The translations under genes were made by a program, and so were the position numbers. The notes beneath the pieces are model-generated. The model had not been told where the DNA came from, did not search any database, and saw only the letters and a program-made list of their open reading frames with translations. 64,000 bases of DNA from Austwickia sp. TVS 96-490-7B (GTDB lineage Bacteria; Actinomycetota; Actinomycetes; Actinomycetales; Dermatophilaceae), in the NCBI RefSeq assembly GCF_019331795.1, contig NZ_JAHPZL010000003.1:491877-555876 (forward strand). The letters run 5' to 3'. This document shows positions 1-9,091 of this stretch, one piece after another (the first letter of the stretch is position 1; each line of letters starts with the position of its first letter).

Positions 1-411
1 TGTCTGGCGCACCCGGGACAGGTCAGCGCCGAGCTTGACCAGCACCTGGGCGGCGACTCCCTCACCTTCTCGGATGAGACCGAGCAGGATGTGCTCGGTG
101 CCGATGTAGTTGTGCCCGAGCTGCAACGCCTCGCGCAGGCTCAGCTCCAGGACCTTTTTGGCGCGTGGGGTGAACGGGATGTGCCCGCTGGGCGCCTGGG
201 TGCCGGTGCCGATGATCTCCTGCACCTGCTCCCGTACGGCGTCCAGGGAGATTCCCAGACTCTCCAACGCTTTGGCGGCGACTCCCTCACCTTCGTGGAT
301 GAGACCGAGCAGGATGTGCTCGGTGCCGATGTAGTTGTGGTTGAGCATGCGCGCTTCTTCCTGCGCAAGCACGACCACCCGACGTGCCCGGTCGGTGAAC
401 CGTTCGAACAT
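1..411 (-). CDS. clpC: ATP-dependent Clp protease ATP-binding subunit ClpC, N-terminal part (runs off the left edge)
   Basis: Reading leftwards from an ATG at 411, the frame stays open for 137 codons to the window edge. It begins [20 protein letters not shown], the typical start of actinobacterial ClpC. It then carries two Clp-N repeats that each contain the [17 protein letters not shown] signature. The Clp-N domain binds adaptors and substrates; the AAA+ modules and the ClpP-docking loop lie outside the window. ClpC unfolds proteins for degradation by ClpP in the cytoplasm. A GAGGAG ribosome binding site lies a few bases upstream of the start. The visible part ends at [10 protein letters not shown], as expected for the end of the second repeat. 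The identification is firm, but only the N-terminus can be judged. Confidence 0.95.
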   Translation of the reverse strand, partial: MFERFTDRARRVVVLAQEEARMLNHNYIGTEHILLGLIHEGEGVAAKALESLGISLDAVREQVQEIIGTGTQAPSGHIPFTPRAKKVLELSLREALQLGHNYIGTEHILLGLIREGEGVAAQVLVKLGADLSRVRQT

Positions 412-627
412 GTGACCCGCTCCTCAGCTCATCGAGTTCTCTCGATGCTATCGGTGCCTTTCAGCCGACCGCACCTTCACATTGGCCGCGAACGCGCGTG
501 CCCCCGTGGTGGACCCGGTGGCCCTCGCTGATGCAACGCACCTCGCCCCGCGCTGATTCCAGTTTTCACGACACGAAGGCAAACACATCGGCCCTGTTCG
601 CTGACGGCGTAGGCGGGATTTGGCAGC

Positions 628-1566
628 ATGGCCTTCGTGAACATACCCGTGAAGGATGAGCAGGCCCTGTCGTATCCGCTGGTGGACGTCGGCTGGCTGG
701 CCAACCGCCTGAACGATCCTGGCATCGTCGTCCTGGACGCGAGCATCCCACCGAACGACCCTGATGGGAAGCGGATTCCTGGCGCAAGACGCTTCGACCT
801 GGAGAAACACTTCTCCGATCCGGATGCCGCCTTGCCACACACGATGCCTTCGGCCGCCGTATTCCAGGAAGGCGCCCGCCGATTGGGCATCAATGATGAC
901 GACATGGTTGTCGTCTACGACATCACCGACATCTACTCGGCGGCTCGTGCCTGGTGGATGTTCCGGGCGATGGGTCACGAACGGGTTGCCGTCCTTGACG
1001 GTGGCTTGCGGGCGTGGCGTGCGGCCGAGCACGAGGTGATGCCGATCACCGAGGACAAGGTGTCCGAGGGGAATTTCACGGCCCGCCCTCGCCCGGGAAT
1101 GATCGTGGACATCACCCACGTCGATCACCTCCTCGCCCAGATCGCCGATGACCCTCAGGCAGCGACGACATCCGTCGTGGACGCCCGTAGCCAGGAACGG
1201 TTCACCGGGCAGGCGCAGGAGCCTCGGGCGGGGCTGCGTTCCGGACACATGCCCGGAGCGGGGAACCTCCCCTACCTGGCGGTGCAGTCCGAGGGGCGGA
1301 TGCTGTCCCCGGCGGAGCTGCACACTCTGGTCGATCAGGCGGCGGACAAGCGTGGCCGGATGGTGATGAGCTGCGGTTCAGGGGTGACCGCGTGTGTGGT
1401 CGCGTTGGCGGCCCGGCTCGCTGGGTACGCCGAGGCGGACGTGGCGGTGTACGACGGCAGCTGGACCGAATGGGGCGCGACGGATTCTGGCCGGGAGGTC
1501 GTCACCGGGGAGGCCGTTCCCGTGGCGGAACGGGACAGCAACGGGGACGAACCCGCCCGCGGATGA
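628..1566 (+). CDS. sseA: 3-mercaptopyruvate/thiosulfate sulfurtransferase with tandem rhodanese domains
   Basis: This 312-residue protein has two rhodanese domains: an inactive N-terminal one (about residues 15-135) and a catalytic C-terminal one (about 165-300). The active-site loop reads CGSGVTA with Cys249 as the persulfide-forming residue. That loop form is typical of 3-mercaptopyruvate sulfurtransferase rather than classical rhodanese. Such enzymes move sulfur from 3-mercaptopyruvate or thiosulfate to cyanide or thiol acceptors in the cytoplasm. The gene stands alone, divergent from clpC, and ends 9 bases from the convergent hydrolase gene. A GGCGGGAT stretch upstream may be the ribosome binding site. 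Substrate preference cannot be read from the sequence. Confidence 0.88.
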   Translation: MAFVNIPVKDEQALSYPLVDVGWLANRLNDPGIVVLDASIPPNDPDGKRIPGARRFDLEKHFSDPDAALPHTMPSAAVFQEGARRLGINDDDMVVVYDITDIYSAARAWWMFRAMGHERVAVLDGGLRAWRAAEHEVMPITEDKVSEGNFTARPRPGMIVDITHVDHLLAQIADDPQAATTSVVDARSQERFTGQAQEPRAGLRSGHMPGAGNLPYLAVQSEGRMLSPAELHTLVDQAADKRGRMVMSCGSGVTACVVALAARLAGYAEADVAVYDGSWTEWGATDSGREVVTGEAVPVAERDSNGDEPARG

Positions 1567-1575
1567 TCCCGCCGG

Positions 1576-3078
1576 TCATCCCACCGCGGTGCGTGGTGAG
1601 GTGACCGACGGGGTGACCACCGGCGTCGTCGAGGGTGGTGGCGGCGGCTCGGGGGTGGTCCGGGCGGCATCTTCCGGGGAGAGCTCGGCGTCGAATCCCA
1701 GTCGGGGATAGAGCGCGTCGAACCCGCGATCCAGGCCGAAATCCAAGGCGACGACGCCGTGCCCACCGCGTCGCGTCTCAATGTAGACGGCGTGCGCACC
1801 GGATTTTCGGGCAGCGCCGGTCTTTCGTCGTGCCCCGGTGATGTGGTGGGTGTCGTCGGCGCAGATCGTGAAGACCGTCCACGTGTCGGCGAAGTTCGCT
1901 GAGGCCATCATGGTGGGGACCCTGGTGGCGTCGTAAGCCGCTTTGTCCCCGTTGAACATCCGAGAGAGGGTTTTTGCGGGAGCATCAGATCCGGGGAATT
2001 CTTCCCCGGAGATGTCCAGCGCGTTGCCCCAGGTCGAGGTGTGCCGAGTGACGAATCGCGCTGCGCACAGGCCGCCGTTGGAGTATCCGGCGATGACCCA
2101 GTCGGCGCGCTGTTGCCGCACATTCAGGTGGGACTTGATCCAGGCAACGACGTCGGTGTTGACATAGGTTTCGGCTTTGCCATACAGCTCTGTGTCCATG
2201 CACAGCGTGTCGTGCAGGGGGTCAGCGAGCTGATCTGCGACCACCACGATCGGGGCGAGGCCTTGGTGAGCGGCAGCTTTGCGGTCCAGAGCATCGGCGA
2301 TGTGTCCCACATCCGGGGTGCCTGGCTGCCCCATCAACATCACCACGACCGGCAGGGCAGGCGGGTCGGCGACCTGAGCGGCAGGTGGAAGGTAGAGGGA
2401 TGCTGGTCGCGCCTCAAACCCGGAAGCGGTCCCCGGGATGGCCACGGTGGACCGTTTGCCTTTCTCTGGCATCCCTGCCGGGGCTTTCCAAGTCTGCGCG
2501 ATCCACCGGACGCTATCACTGGGGCTGCTCTTTTTCTTTCCTTTAAGCAGGTCACGTGCGTCCACGATTTCGGTGGTGGGTTTCCCGATGAGCGCCCCGA
2601 CGGTGTCCAGGATGCCGTACGACGCATTGATCCCCACCGCGGTGACGGCCACCATCGGCACGATCGCCAGGACCGCGAGGACCTTGCGCCACCACCGACA
2701 GCAGACCGCGTCCAGGCCAACGAGGGCCAGGACGGCGCAGCACAGGACGACCCAGACCTGCCCGCCGAGCGGGAGCCCATCGGGGATCATCTGCAACCAC
2801 ACATCGACCACCAGGACCAGCAGGACACCGGTCGCCAGTCCCGCCAGCAGCGTCGCCCCACCGAGAGTCAGCCAGCGCCGGGTGAACCGTTGCGGATGCC
2901 GGGTGAGCAGCAGCAGGACCAGCAGTGTCGTGACGACGTACGTGACGATCTCGGGCCACCACCCGACCACCGGCAGCCGCAGCACCTGCAACACCCACGG
3001 GTGCTGCCAGATGCTGGTGGCTGGGAGGATCGCCGTCGGGGCCCAGCCCACCTCGAGGGCCGTCACAGCCCCGATCAT
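1576..3078 (-). CDS. Membrane-anchored alpha/beta hydrolase (esterase), possible aminoacyl-lipid hydrolase
   Basis: The protein has 500 residues. About four membrane segments (near residues 45-60, 72-93, 105-122 and 132-152) are followed by an extracytoplasmic esterase domain of the esterase D/antigen 85-like fold. The nucleophile elbow is GYSNGG with Ser333. A likely histidine lies in RRGGHG near the C-terminus, which ends in a Pro/Thr-rich tail. Its start overlaps the stop of the upstream DUF2156/rhomboid-like gene by four bases (ATGA), so the two are translationally coupled. In other actinobacteria, hydrolases beside aminoacyl-phosphatidylglycerol synthases remove the amino acid from the lipid. 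That role is an inference from context here; the hydrolase fold itself is clear. Confidence 0.75.
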   Translation of the reverse strand: MIGAVTALEVGWAPTAILPATSIWQHPWVLQVLRLPVVGWWPEIVTYVVTTLLVLLLLTRHPQRFTRRWLTLGGATLLAGLATGVLLVLVVDVWLQMIPDGLPLGGQVWVVLCCAVLALVGLDAVCCRWWRKVLAVLAIVPMVAVTAVGINASYGILDTVGALIGKPTTEIVDARDLLKGKKKSSPSDSVRWIAQTWKAPAGMPEKGKRSTVAIPGTASGFEARPASLYLPPAAQVADPPALPVVVMLMGQPGTPDVGHIADALDRKAAAHQGLAPIVVVADQLADPLHDTLCMDTELYGKAETYVNTDVVAWIKSHLNVRQQRADWVIAGYSNGGLCAARFVTRHTSTWGNALDISGEEFPGSDAPAKTLSRMFNGDKAAYDATRVPTMMASANFADTWTVFTICADDTHHITGARRKTGAARKSGAHAVYIETRRGGHGVVALDFGLDRGFDALYPRLGFDAELSPEDAARTTPEPPPPPSTTPVVTPSVTSPRTAVG

Positions 3079-5750
3079 GGGTGTTGAACCGGGGGGCGCT
3101 CGGCCGGAGCGGCAGCCGCTCCAGAAGAGGACGCCGGTGCCGGAATGTCTTCCTTCACAACCGGTTTGGGAGCAGGGGCTCGGTTTTTCCGCATTTGTTC
3201 GACAACCCTCCAGGCCAACCCGAACGAAGCATCGGGCACATAAGCACGAGTGACGGCACGCGCGATCGCCGGGAGGACCGCAGGATCGGCGTACAAGAGA
3301 TACATGGGTCGATAACTCGGTTGAAACTTGGCTTTGAATCTCAATAACGAGCGGAAGCCGTAGACCGGTTCCAATTCTCGGCCAACTAATTCCAACATGG
3401 CATCCACCGCGGCGGGGAGCACCCCTGGCCTGCTAGTTCCCACCCCATCTGCAGGTGGCACTTTGGCCAACGGCGCACCAGAAAGGCTGAGTTCCTGACA
3501 GCCTTCGGCTTGGAGATCCAGCGCAGCTTGCCCGATCAGCACTTCCATGGTGTGTCGGAAACCGTGATGGGGTCGACGCATGAAATCCAAGGTCCAGCCG
3601 TGGATCTGGCCGTCCCGATAGATCGGGAGCCAGGAGGCACAGCCTTGCAGCACCCCGTCAGCGTCGGTCAGCAAGAAAAGACGCACCGCAGGGTCGGCCA
3701 GCTCGTCTAACCCCCCGAGGGTGAAACCCATTTCCGGGAGCGCTTGCTCACTGACCCACTGCTCGGAGATCTCGCGGATTTGCAGCCGGATCTCCAGAGG
3801 GGCGTCCTGCCAGGTGGTCCAGGAGGTCGTGAGATTTTGCTTCCGAACGTGGTTCAGTGCGGTCCGGACATCTTGGAAGCGTTTACCGGTGAAGGCTAGG
3901 TCGGGCAACGACAGGACCGCCTCTTCGGCGACCTGGACACTCTCCCATCCGCGAGCTGCCGTCAGAGTGCGCATCTGCTCTCCAGCAGAGTAGAAGGCGA
4001 CGGTCCACCCTTGAGAGTCGGCGTGCGCCAGGAACTCCGATAAGGCCTGCTCCGCCCGATCTGCGGGTCCGACCAGGTCACCGGTGGTCAACGCGACACT
4101 GCCAATCACCCGGTAAGGGACATACGATTCGCCGTCAGCGGAAAACCAATGCGCGTTACCAGCCCACAGCCCCATCCACGCCAGCGAGCCACCGCCATGG
4201 CGGATCAGCAGGTCACGGGCTCGGTCTGCTTCAGGGCGCACTCCGGCGGTGCGGGATTGGGCTCGGGCGAGGACGATCGTCAGCGGAATCCACGTGGCCA
4301 CCCCGATCCACGAATACAACAACATGGCGACAGGACCAGCAGGCAGCAACGTGGGAAAGGCATCACTGACCTGCCGCAGATATTCCAACGGGACAAGTCG
4401 GCGTGGAGCGTCAGCAACAAGTTGTCCCAGTGAGGCTCGGGGCGTCCACTGGTCCAAGACCGCCAGACCTACCAGGACGTAAACAGCGAGCCCCACGCCC
4501 ACAATGGCTGCTGACCAACTGAGCAGTCGACGTACTGACCCTGGCGGACCGGCAACGGTGAACAACCCACGGGTGGCGATGAGGAGCAATGCCAAGCAGA
4601 TCGGCTCGGCCGTAGGCAACAGCACAAACAGCAGATCTTCAGTGGAGATCGGGGCGGAGGTGATGGAGCTGGCATCCTCGATCCACTCCAGCATGGTGTC
4701 GACCAGGAATCCGGCCAGGATCAACTCGATGGCGAGCGCGCCAATCCAGGCCAGACGGCGTCCACGGCGCAGCCCGACCGAGAAGATCAGCAGCAACACG
4801 GTCGGGACGCAGGTCAACAGCAGCAAACCCGGGTCGGGAGCGAGGGTCAGCCGTTGGATGGCGCAGTCTCTCGGTGAGAGCTCGTGACAGCCGTGGGCCA
4901 ACAGCTCTGCCGCTTCAGGAGCTGGTTTGGCGATGAAACTCGCCAAGATCGACAGTGGCCCGTCACCGACGCCCAACCATGCACCCAGGAGTGGACCGAT
5001 GGCTCCGGCGGCGAGGATGAGTGCGACCAGGACTCGGGCTTCATGGATCGACCCCACGGGACGGACGTCAGCGCGGCGAGGGCGGAGCAGCATTCCAATC
5101 AGCAAGCCAGCCACCCCGGCGCACAGGATAGACACTGACAGCGCGCCGCCGTGGAAGAGCGCCATCGTCGCCACGGCTGTCCCGCCGGTCACCCGCCACC
5201 GCCGCCGCCAGAGCCGAGACATGTACGACGTCGCAGCCGCCCCAGCACCGGCAATCGCTGGCGCCGGGCCGGCGATTCCGTAGGTCAGGATGTTGTCCGA
5301 CCAGTCCCCGAAGGCATTGACAATGACCTGGGCAAATCCGAGGGAGAGGAGGGCACCTAGGACCTGGCTGACACCCATCACCGCGAGGAAGCGGGTGCGC
5401 CCCAGCAGTCGTTCGGTAGGGGCTCCCACCAGCAGGACCAGGACCAGTCCGCTGACCCAGCCGCGGTGCAGCCACGGCGTCAGTGGGCTCCCCGGCACGA
5501 AATAGCTGGTGAACAAGGTCCACGGTCGTTCGGTCAGGAGACCTAAGTGAAGCAGCCATTGCTCGTCGACAGCGTCTTGGATCTCCATCGGCAGATACCG
5601 GATGACAACACTCAGGATCACCATCCAGAGGACAATCACGCAGGTCAGAGGGGACCTGCGTAAGGCAGCTCCCACGCCGCGTGCGATCCATGCCGTGCTG
5701 GCAGTCGGTGTCGACGGCCCGTCTGAGTTTTTCACCCGCGGAAACTCCAT
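3075..5750 (-). CDS. Rhomboid-like/DUF2156 membrane protein, MprF-like aminoacyl-lipid synthase
   Basis: Starting at the ATG at 5750 gives 891 residues. An ATG 57 bases further upstream lacks a ribosome binding site, whereas GAAAGG precedes this one. The N-terminal half is hydrophobic: first a rhomboid-like segment (roughly residues 30-220), then further membrane helices to about residue 500. The C-terminal 350 residues look like the cytosolic DUF2156 (MprF synthase) domain, a GNAT-like fold that transfers an amino acid from aminoacyl-tRNA to phosphatidylglycerol or diacylglycerol. Such modification lowers envelope charge and protects against cationic peptides. The downstream coupled gene encodes an alpha/beta hydrolase. 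The amino acid and the lipid acceptor cannot be assigned from sequence. Confidence 0.78.
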   Translation of the reverse strand: MEFPRVKNSDGPSTPTASTAWIARGVGAALRRSPLTCVIVLWMVILSVVIRYLPMEIQDAVDEQWLLHLGLLTERPWTLFTSYFVPGSPLTPWLHRGWVSGLVLVLLVGAPTERLLGRTRFLAVMGVSQVLGALLSLGFAQVIVNAFGDWSDNILTYGIAGPAPAIAGAGAAATSYMSRLWRRRWRVTGGTAVATMALFHGGALSVSILCAGVAGLLIGMLLRPRRADVRPVGSIHEARVLVALILAAGAIGPLLGAWLGVGDGPLSILASFIAKPAPEAAELLAHGCHELSPRDCAIQRLTLAPDPGLLLLTCVPTVLLLIFSVGLRRGRRLAWIGALAIELILAGFLVDTMLEWIEDASSITSAPISTEDLLFVLLPTAEPICLALLLIATRGLFTVAGPPGSVRRLLSWSAAIVGVGLAVYVLVGLAVLDQWTPRASLGQLVADAPRRLVPLEYLRQVSDAFPTLLPAGPVAMLLYSWIGVATWIPLTIVLARAQSRTAGVRPEADRARDLLIRHGGGSLAWMGLWAGNAHWFSADGESYVPYRVIGSVALTTGDLVGPADRAEQALSEFLAHADSQGWTVAFYSAGEQMRTLTAARGWESVQVAEEAVLSLPDLAFTGKRFQDVRTALNHVRKQNLTTSWTTWQDAPLEIRLQIREISEQWVSEQALPEMGFTLGGLDELADPAVRLFLLTDADGVLQGCASWLPIYRDGQIHGWTLDFMRRPHHGFRHTMEVLIGQAALDLQAEGCQELSLSGAPLAKVPPADGVGTSRPGVLPAAVDAMLELVGRELEPVYGFRSLLRFKAKFQPSYRPMYLLYADPAVLPAIARAVTRAYVPDASFGLAWRVVEQMRKNRAPAPKPVVKEDIPAPASSSGAAAAPAERPPVQHP

Positions 5751-6050
5751 TCGCCTTTCAGCCTCAGGGCGACATCGGCCAACCCTGCGCGCCAGACACT
5801 TTGCCATACGATCGCGGACACCTTCCGCCTATCGTCGTCGCGCCACCCAGCTTGAGCAGGTGCGGAAAGTCATCAGCGGACCATCAGCCACAATTGATCT
5901 CAGTCAGCGCCACTGTCATAGGAGTACGCCGGGGATATCCCCCCGTCGGGTGATGGGGCCACCACCGAAACGAATGTTCTTCTCCTCAAAAGAAAAACAC
6001 GGTGAATGTGGGATGAGGAGGCACCCCACCCCACGCGGACTCATCGTGCG
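5751..6050. other. 300-base gene-free gap upstream of the DUF2156 gene
   Basis: No convincing gene is visible here. The segment separates two leftward genes and presumably holds the promoter of the DUF2156/hydrolase operon. Short open frames that cross it have no ribosome binding site and no recognisable protein features. Confidence 0.4.
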
Positions 6051-6644
6051 TTACTCGCTCCCCCAGCGGGGCATCAGTGGGCGCATCCGATCCACGACCG
6101 GCCCAATACCGAAGACCACGACGAGCGTGCCCAGCCCGACATCAGCGCCACAACTCCAGCCCAGCAGACATCCTCCGACTTGTAATGCCATGTATCCCCA
6201 CTGGAAGGGCAGCACGTCATCGAAGGCGATCGCGGGGCCCTCCGTCGGCCCGATCCCCAGGTCTGCCGCCAGATAACCGGCGATTCCGACGCAGATGACC
6301 GTAAATCCCACGACGAACTCGACCCAGCGCCCCAGGGTGGCTTCTGGCCAGGGCACCACCGGCAGCAGAAGCTCAACAGCGATTCCCACCACGACGGGCT
6401 GAGTCAGCGTGCCCACATCCGGGCGCACCCCCTTGGCCCAGGCGATCCCGACAAAGAGCAACGCAACGCTGACGCTGACCACGGTGAACGACCAACCAGT
6501 GAATAACCGCAAGCCGTTGAGCATCGTCGAGTAGCCGTCAGCGCCTTGCCGGGAACCCAGCAGCAGGGCCACTCCGAGGGCGAGGACGAGGCAGGACACG
6601 ACCAGCAGCAGGAGCCGTGCTGGTGGATAGCGGCGCACAATCAC
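6051..6644 (-). CDS. YczE/YyaS/YitT-family integral membrane protein
   Basis: This 197-residue protein starts with GTG and has five to six hydrophobic helices: about residues 8-28, 48-70, 83-99, 107-128 and 145-185. The second half contains LGIGPTEGPAIAFDDVL, resembling the conserved glycine/proline/aspartate loop of the YczE-like membrane family. The molecular function of the family is unknown; members are often called transporters without proof. The gene lies 300 bases upstream of the DUF2156 operon and just past the terminator that follows the BCCT carrier gene, so it is probably its own transcription unit. Confidence 0.7.
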   Translation of the reverse strand: MIVRRYPPARLLLLVVSCLVLALGVALLLGSRQGADGYSTMLNGLRLFTGWSFTVVSVSVALLFVGIAWAKGVRPDVGTLTQPVVVGIAVELLLPVVPWPEATLGRWVEFVVGFTVICVGIAGYLAADLGIGPTEGPAIAFDDVLPFQWGYMALQVGGCLLGWSCGADVGLGTLVVVFGIGPVVDRMRPLMPRWGSE

Positions 6645-6665
6645 CGGGTGAGCCTATCCGCAGAT

Positions 6666-6705
6666 GCCGGTGGCGCCGCCCCAGGTCAGGGACGGCGCCA
6701 CCGGC
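6666..6705 (-). terminator. Strong hairpin after the BCCT carrier gene
   Basis: A perfect 13-base inverted repeat, gccggtggcgccg at 6666-6678 and cggcgccaccggc at 6693-6705, encloses a 14-base loop. It lies 18 bases past the stop codon of the leftward BCCT gene. No U-run follows on the minus strand, which is common for high-GC terminators. Confidence 0.7.
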
Positions 6706-6723
6706 GTACTGGTGCGCTCGTGG

Positions 6724-8373
6724 TCACAGATCGGCGGTCGTCACCAGGTCGTGTTTTTCGACGAGTTCACGGGCGAAGTCCGAGCGTTGCAGTCGACGGA
6801 GTCGCTCCACTTCGCGATGCAGCGCTTTTGAGGTCGCAATGCACATCGCGACCATGACCAGGCTGAACGGCGCAGCCACCAGGATGGCCATGGTTTGCAG
6901 GGCGGATAGACCACCAGTGAGTTCACCGGCGCGAGCACCTCCCCACAGCAGGGCGATGGCAATGGCTCCTCCCAGCGCTGACCAGACCACTCGGGTCCAT
7001 ACCGGTGGCAGCTCGTCCCCGCCGGAGGCGAGCATCGCTACCACCAACGATCCAGAGTCGGCGCTGGTGACGAAAAAGATCACGATCAGCAGGAGGAACA
7101 ACCCGGCCAAGATCGATCCGCCTGGCATGCCCGACAGCATCTGGAAGAGCGCGGTGCTGGTGGAGACGGCGCCGTCTTTGATGAGGGCTCCGTCACCGAC
7201 GATCTGACGGTAGATGGCGGTCCCCCCGAGGATGGAGAACCAGAGGAAAGTCACCAACGTGGGCACCAAGAGCACCCCGCCAACAAACTCACGCACGGTG
7301 CGGCCCCGAGAGATTCGGGCGATGAACACTCCGACGAAGGGCGACCAGGACATCCACCATCCCCAGTAGTACGTCGTCCAGGCAGACAGCCAGGTGGAGC
7401 CGCTGTCACCTTGGAAGGGCATGGTCCTAAAACTCAGCCCAAGGATGTTTTGGATATAGGCGCCGAGGTTTTGCACAAATTCTCTGAGCAAAAAGAGCGA
7501 GGGCCCCAGGACGAGGACCAGCACCATCAGCACCACGGCGAGGATGAGATTGCCATTGGATAGCCATTTGATACCGACATCAAGGCCGCTGACCACCGAG
7601 ATCATCGCGATCGCGGTGATGACCGTCACCAAGATCAGCATCAGAGTGATGCTGGGGGCAGCGACCCCGAGGAAATCCAATCCGGCGGTGAGCTGGGTGA
7701 CCCCGAAGCCCAGTGAGGTCGCCACTCCGAAGAGGGTCCCGACGATGGCGACCACGTCGATCACATCACCCCAGAACCCACGGACCCGCTCACCGAGCAG
7801 AGGTTCGAGCGCCCATCGGATCGAGACTGGACGGCCCCGCCGGTGCACTGAGAGTGCCAACGCGAGAGCCACCACGATGTAGATCGCCCAGGCGTGCAGC
7901 CCCCAGTGCAGGAAGGTGGTGGTCATTGCTTCCTGGGCTTTGACCGCGGGGCTGGAACCAGCAGCTGCGGCGGCGGTGCCCGGCGGCGGTGAGGCGAAAT
8001 GATTGAGCGGTTCGGCCACTCCCCAAAAGACCAGTCCGATGCCCATTCCAGCGGCGAAAAGCATGGCAAACCAGCTGGTCAAACCGTACGCCGGAGCTTC
8101 GTCGTCCGGCCCAAGCCGTACCTCTCCCCATCGGGACAGGCCGGCATACAGGCAAAACATCACGAAGCCAGTCACGATGAGGACGTAATACCACCCCAGG
8201 CCGTCGATGACTGTGGTGTTGGCCTGGGTGAGCACGGCCTTGAGCCGCGCGGGGGCAGCCAGGGCAATGATGACGAACACACCGATGAGGATGACGGCGG
8301 GGTAGAAGACACGGGGCGCGATACCTGCGCGCAACGGGGCGGTCGGGGAGGTGGTGCTCACTGCTCTCCTCAC
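6724..8373 (-). CDS. BCCT-family sodium-coupled osmolyte transporter (betaine/choline/carnitine)
   Basis: This 549-residue carrier has about 12 membrane helices. Helix 3 carries GMGIGL, the glycine-rich stretch that forms the substrate and sodium site in BetP-type carriers. CaiT-like sodium-independent exchangers have an arginine there, so sodium coupling is expected. The BCCT signature region W.GWWMSWSPFVGVFIARISRG is present near residue 325-345. The C-terminal cytosolic tail is short and basic (REVERLRRLQR), resembling the osmosensing tail of BetP. The protein would import glycine betaine or a related trimethylammonium compound under osmotic stress. Its upstream region holds a hairpin and a possible dyad operator. 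Confidence 0.88.
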   Translation of the reverse strand: MRRAVSTTSPTAPLRAGIAPRVFYPAVILIGVFVIIALAAPARLKAVLTQANTTVIDGLGWYYVLIVTGFVMFCLYAGLSRWGEVRLGPDDEAPAYGLTSWFAMLFAAGMGIGLVFWGVAEPLNHFASPPPGTAAAAAGSSPAVKAQEAMTTTFLHWGLHAWAIYIVVALALALSVHRRGRPVSIRWALEPLLGERVRGFWGDVIDVVAIVGTLFGVATSLGFGVTQLTAGLDFLGVAAPSITLMLILVTVITAIAMISVVSGLDVGIKWLSNGNLILAVVLMVLVLVLGPSLFLLREFVQNLGAYIQNILGLSFRTMPFQGDSGSTWLSAWTTYYWGWWMSWSPFVGVFIARISRGRTVREFVGGVLLVPTLVTFLWFSILGGTAIYRQIVGDGALIKDGAVSTSTALFQMLSGMPGGSILAGLFLLLIVIFFVTSADSGSLVVAMLASGGDELPPVWTRVVWSALGGAIAIALLWGGARAGELTGGLSALQTMAILVAAPFSLVMVAMCIATSKALHREVERLRRLQRSDFARELVEKHDLVTTADL

Positions 8374-8447
8374 TCACGGATGACGTACGGCGGAGGAGGA
8401 GCTTCCGTCGGCGACGTTCCTGTGACGATCGGGATCAAGATGGTGCT

Positions 8448-8473
8448 GCGTCTCCGCAGGGGTGCGGAGACGC
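8448..8473. repeat. Hairpin in the presumed 5' leader of the BCCT gene
   Basis: A perfect 11-base stem, gcgtctccgca at 8448-8458 and tgcggagacgc at 8463-8473, has a four-base loop. It sits 75 bases upstream of the BCCT start. It may be a cis-regulatory element or a stray terminator; the sequence does not decide. Confidence 0.4.
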
Positions 8474-8485
8474 TGAAGATTGAAC

Positions 8486-8501
8486 GTTACCGTTCCGTAA
8501 C
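8486..8501. promoter_or_regulatory. Possible TetR-type operator upstream of the BCCT gene
   Basis: The dyad gttaccgttccgtaac has 5-base outer arms (gttac/gtaac) and a near-symmetric centre, resembling TetR-family operators. It lies about 115 bases upstream of the BCCT start. No TetR gene is adjacent, so the regulator is unknown. Confidence 0.3.
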
Positions 8502-8668
8502 TAATCAGGACAAAATGGCTGAAGCCAGTCACCCCTGCAGAACGGCCCGGAAAACACATCTGGCGATGTCACCGGGTCACCGTGATCCCTCCTCGAGAGT
8601 TGCGGCCGTGAACAGCACGCTCTCGCTCATATCTCCCCTGAGTTATTCCTGACGAGGGGCAGACACGA

Positions 8669-8707
8669 CAGGGCGGGACCCTCCCAATTCAAGGGGGTCC
8701 CGCCCTG
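8669..8707 (-). terminator. Terminator hairpin downstream of lsr2
   Basis: An inverted repeat, cagggcgggacc at 8669-8680 and ggtcccgccctg at 8696-8707, lies about 50 bases past the lsr2 stop. It forms a 12-base perfect stem that can extend through the ccctcc/gggg stretch. Confidence 0.75.
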
Positions 8708-8758
8708 GTCGACCTCAACGGTCATGCGCGACCGAGTCGCGCACTACGCGATCGAGAA

Positions 8759-9091
8759 TCAGGCGTGAGCGCGCTCGTAGGCGGACTGCAGCTCGCCGGA
8801 GACGCGGCCACGGTCGCTCACCTGGAAGCCATTGGCGCGGCCCCACTCACGGACAGCGTTGAGGTCGCGACGGCCAGCAGCGGCACCGCCAGCGCGACGA
8901 CCCGTGACCTTACGGCCACCCGCACGGCGGGCGTGACCAATCCAGGTCGCCATCTGGGTGCGCAGCTTCTCTGCATTGGCCTCGGAAAGGTCGATGTCAT
9001 AAGTCACACCATCGAGCGCAAAGCTGATCGTCTCGCGGGCCTCTCCGCCATCGATGTCGTCAACCAAGAGCACCTGAACCTTCTGTGCCAT
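8759..9091 (-). CDS. lsr2: Lsr2 nucleoid-associated DNA-bridging protein
   Basis: The 110-residue protein matches Lsr2 over its full length. The N-terminal dimerisation domain (about residues 1-55) starts MAQKVQVLLVDDIDGGEA. A basic linker follows, and the C-terminal DNA-binding domain carries the RGR minor-groove hook at residues 94-96 (SDRGRVS). Lsr2 is the actinobacterial H-NS analogue. It coats AT-rich DNA, compacts the nucleoid and silences horizontally acquired genes. The gene is monocistronic and closed by a hairpin at 8669-8707. A gap of roughly 600 bases upstream provides its promoter. Confidence in identity and start is high. Confidence 0.96.
   Translation of the reverse strand: MAQKVQVLLVDDIDGGEARETISFALDGVTYDIDLSEANAEKLRTQMATWIGHARRAGGRKVTGRRAGGAAAGRRDLNAVREWGRANGFQVSDRGRVSGELQSAYERAHA

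Noticed and set aside
448-1323. Long minus-strand open frame opposite the sulfurtransferase gene
   Set aside because: It is a shadow of the sulfurtransferase frame: no ribosome binding site, no family resemblance and a basic, Arg/His-rich composition typical of antisense frames in GC-rich DNA.
2041-3087. Plus-strand open frame of about 348 codons opposite the membrane hydrolase
   Set aside because: It mirrors the clear hydrolase gene and has very high Asp/Gln/Arg/Pro content without any recognisable motif.
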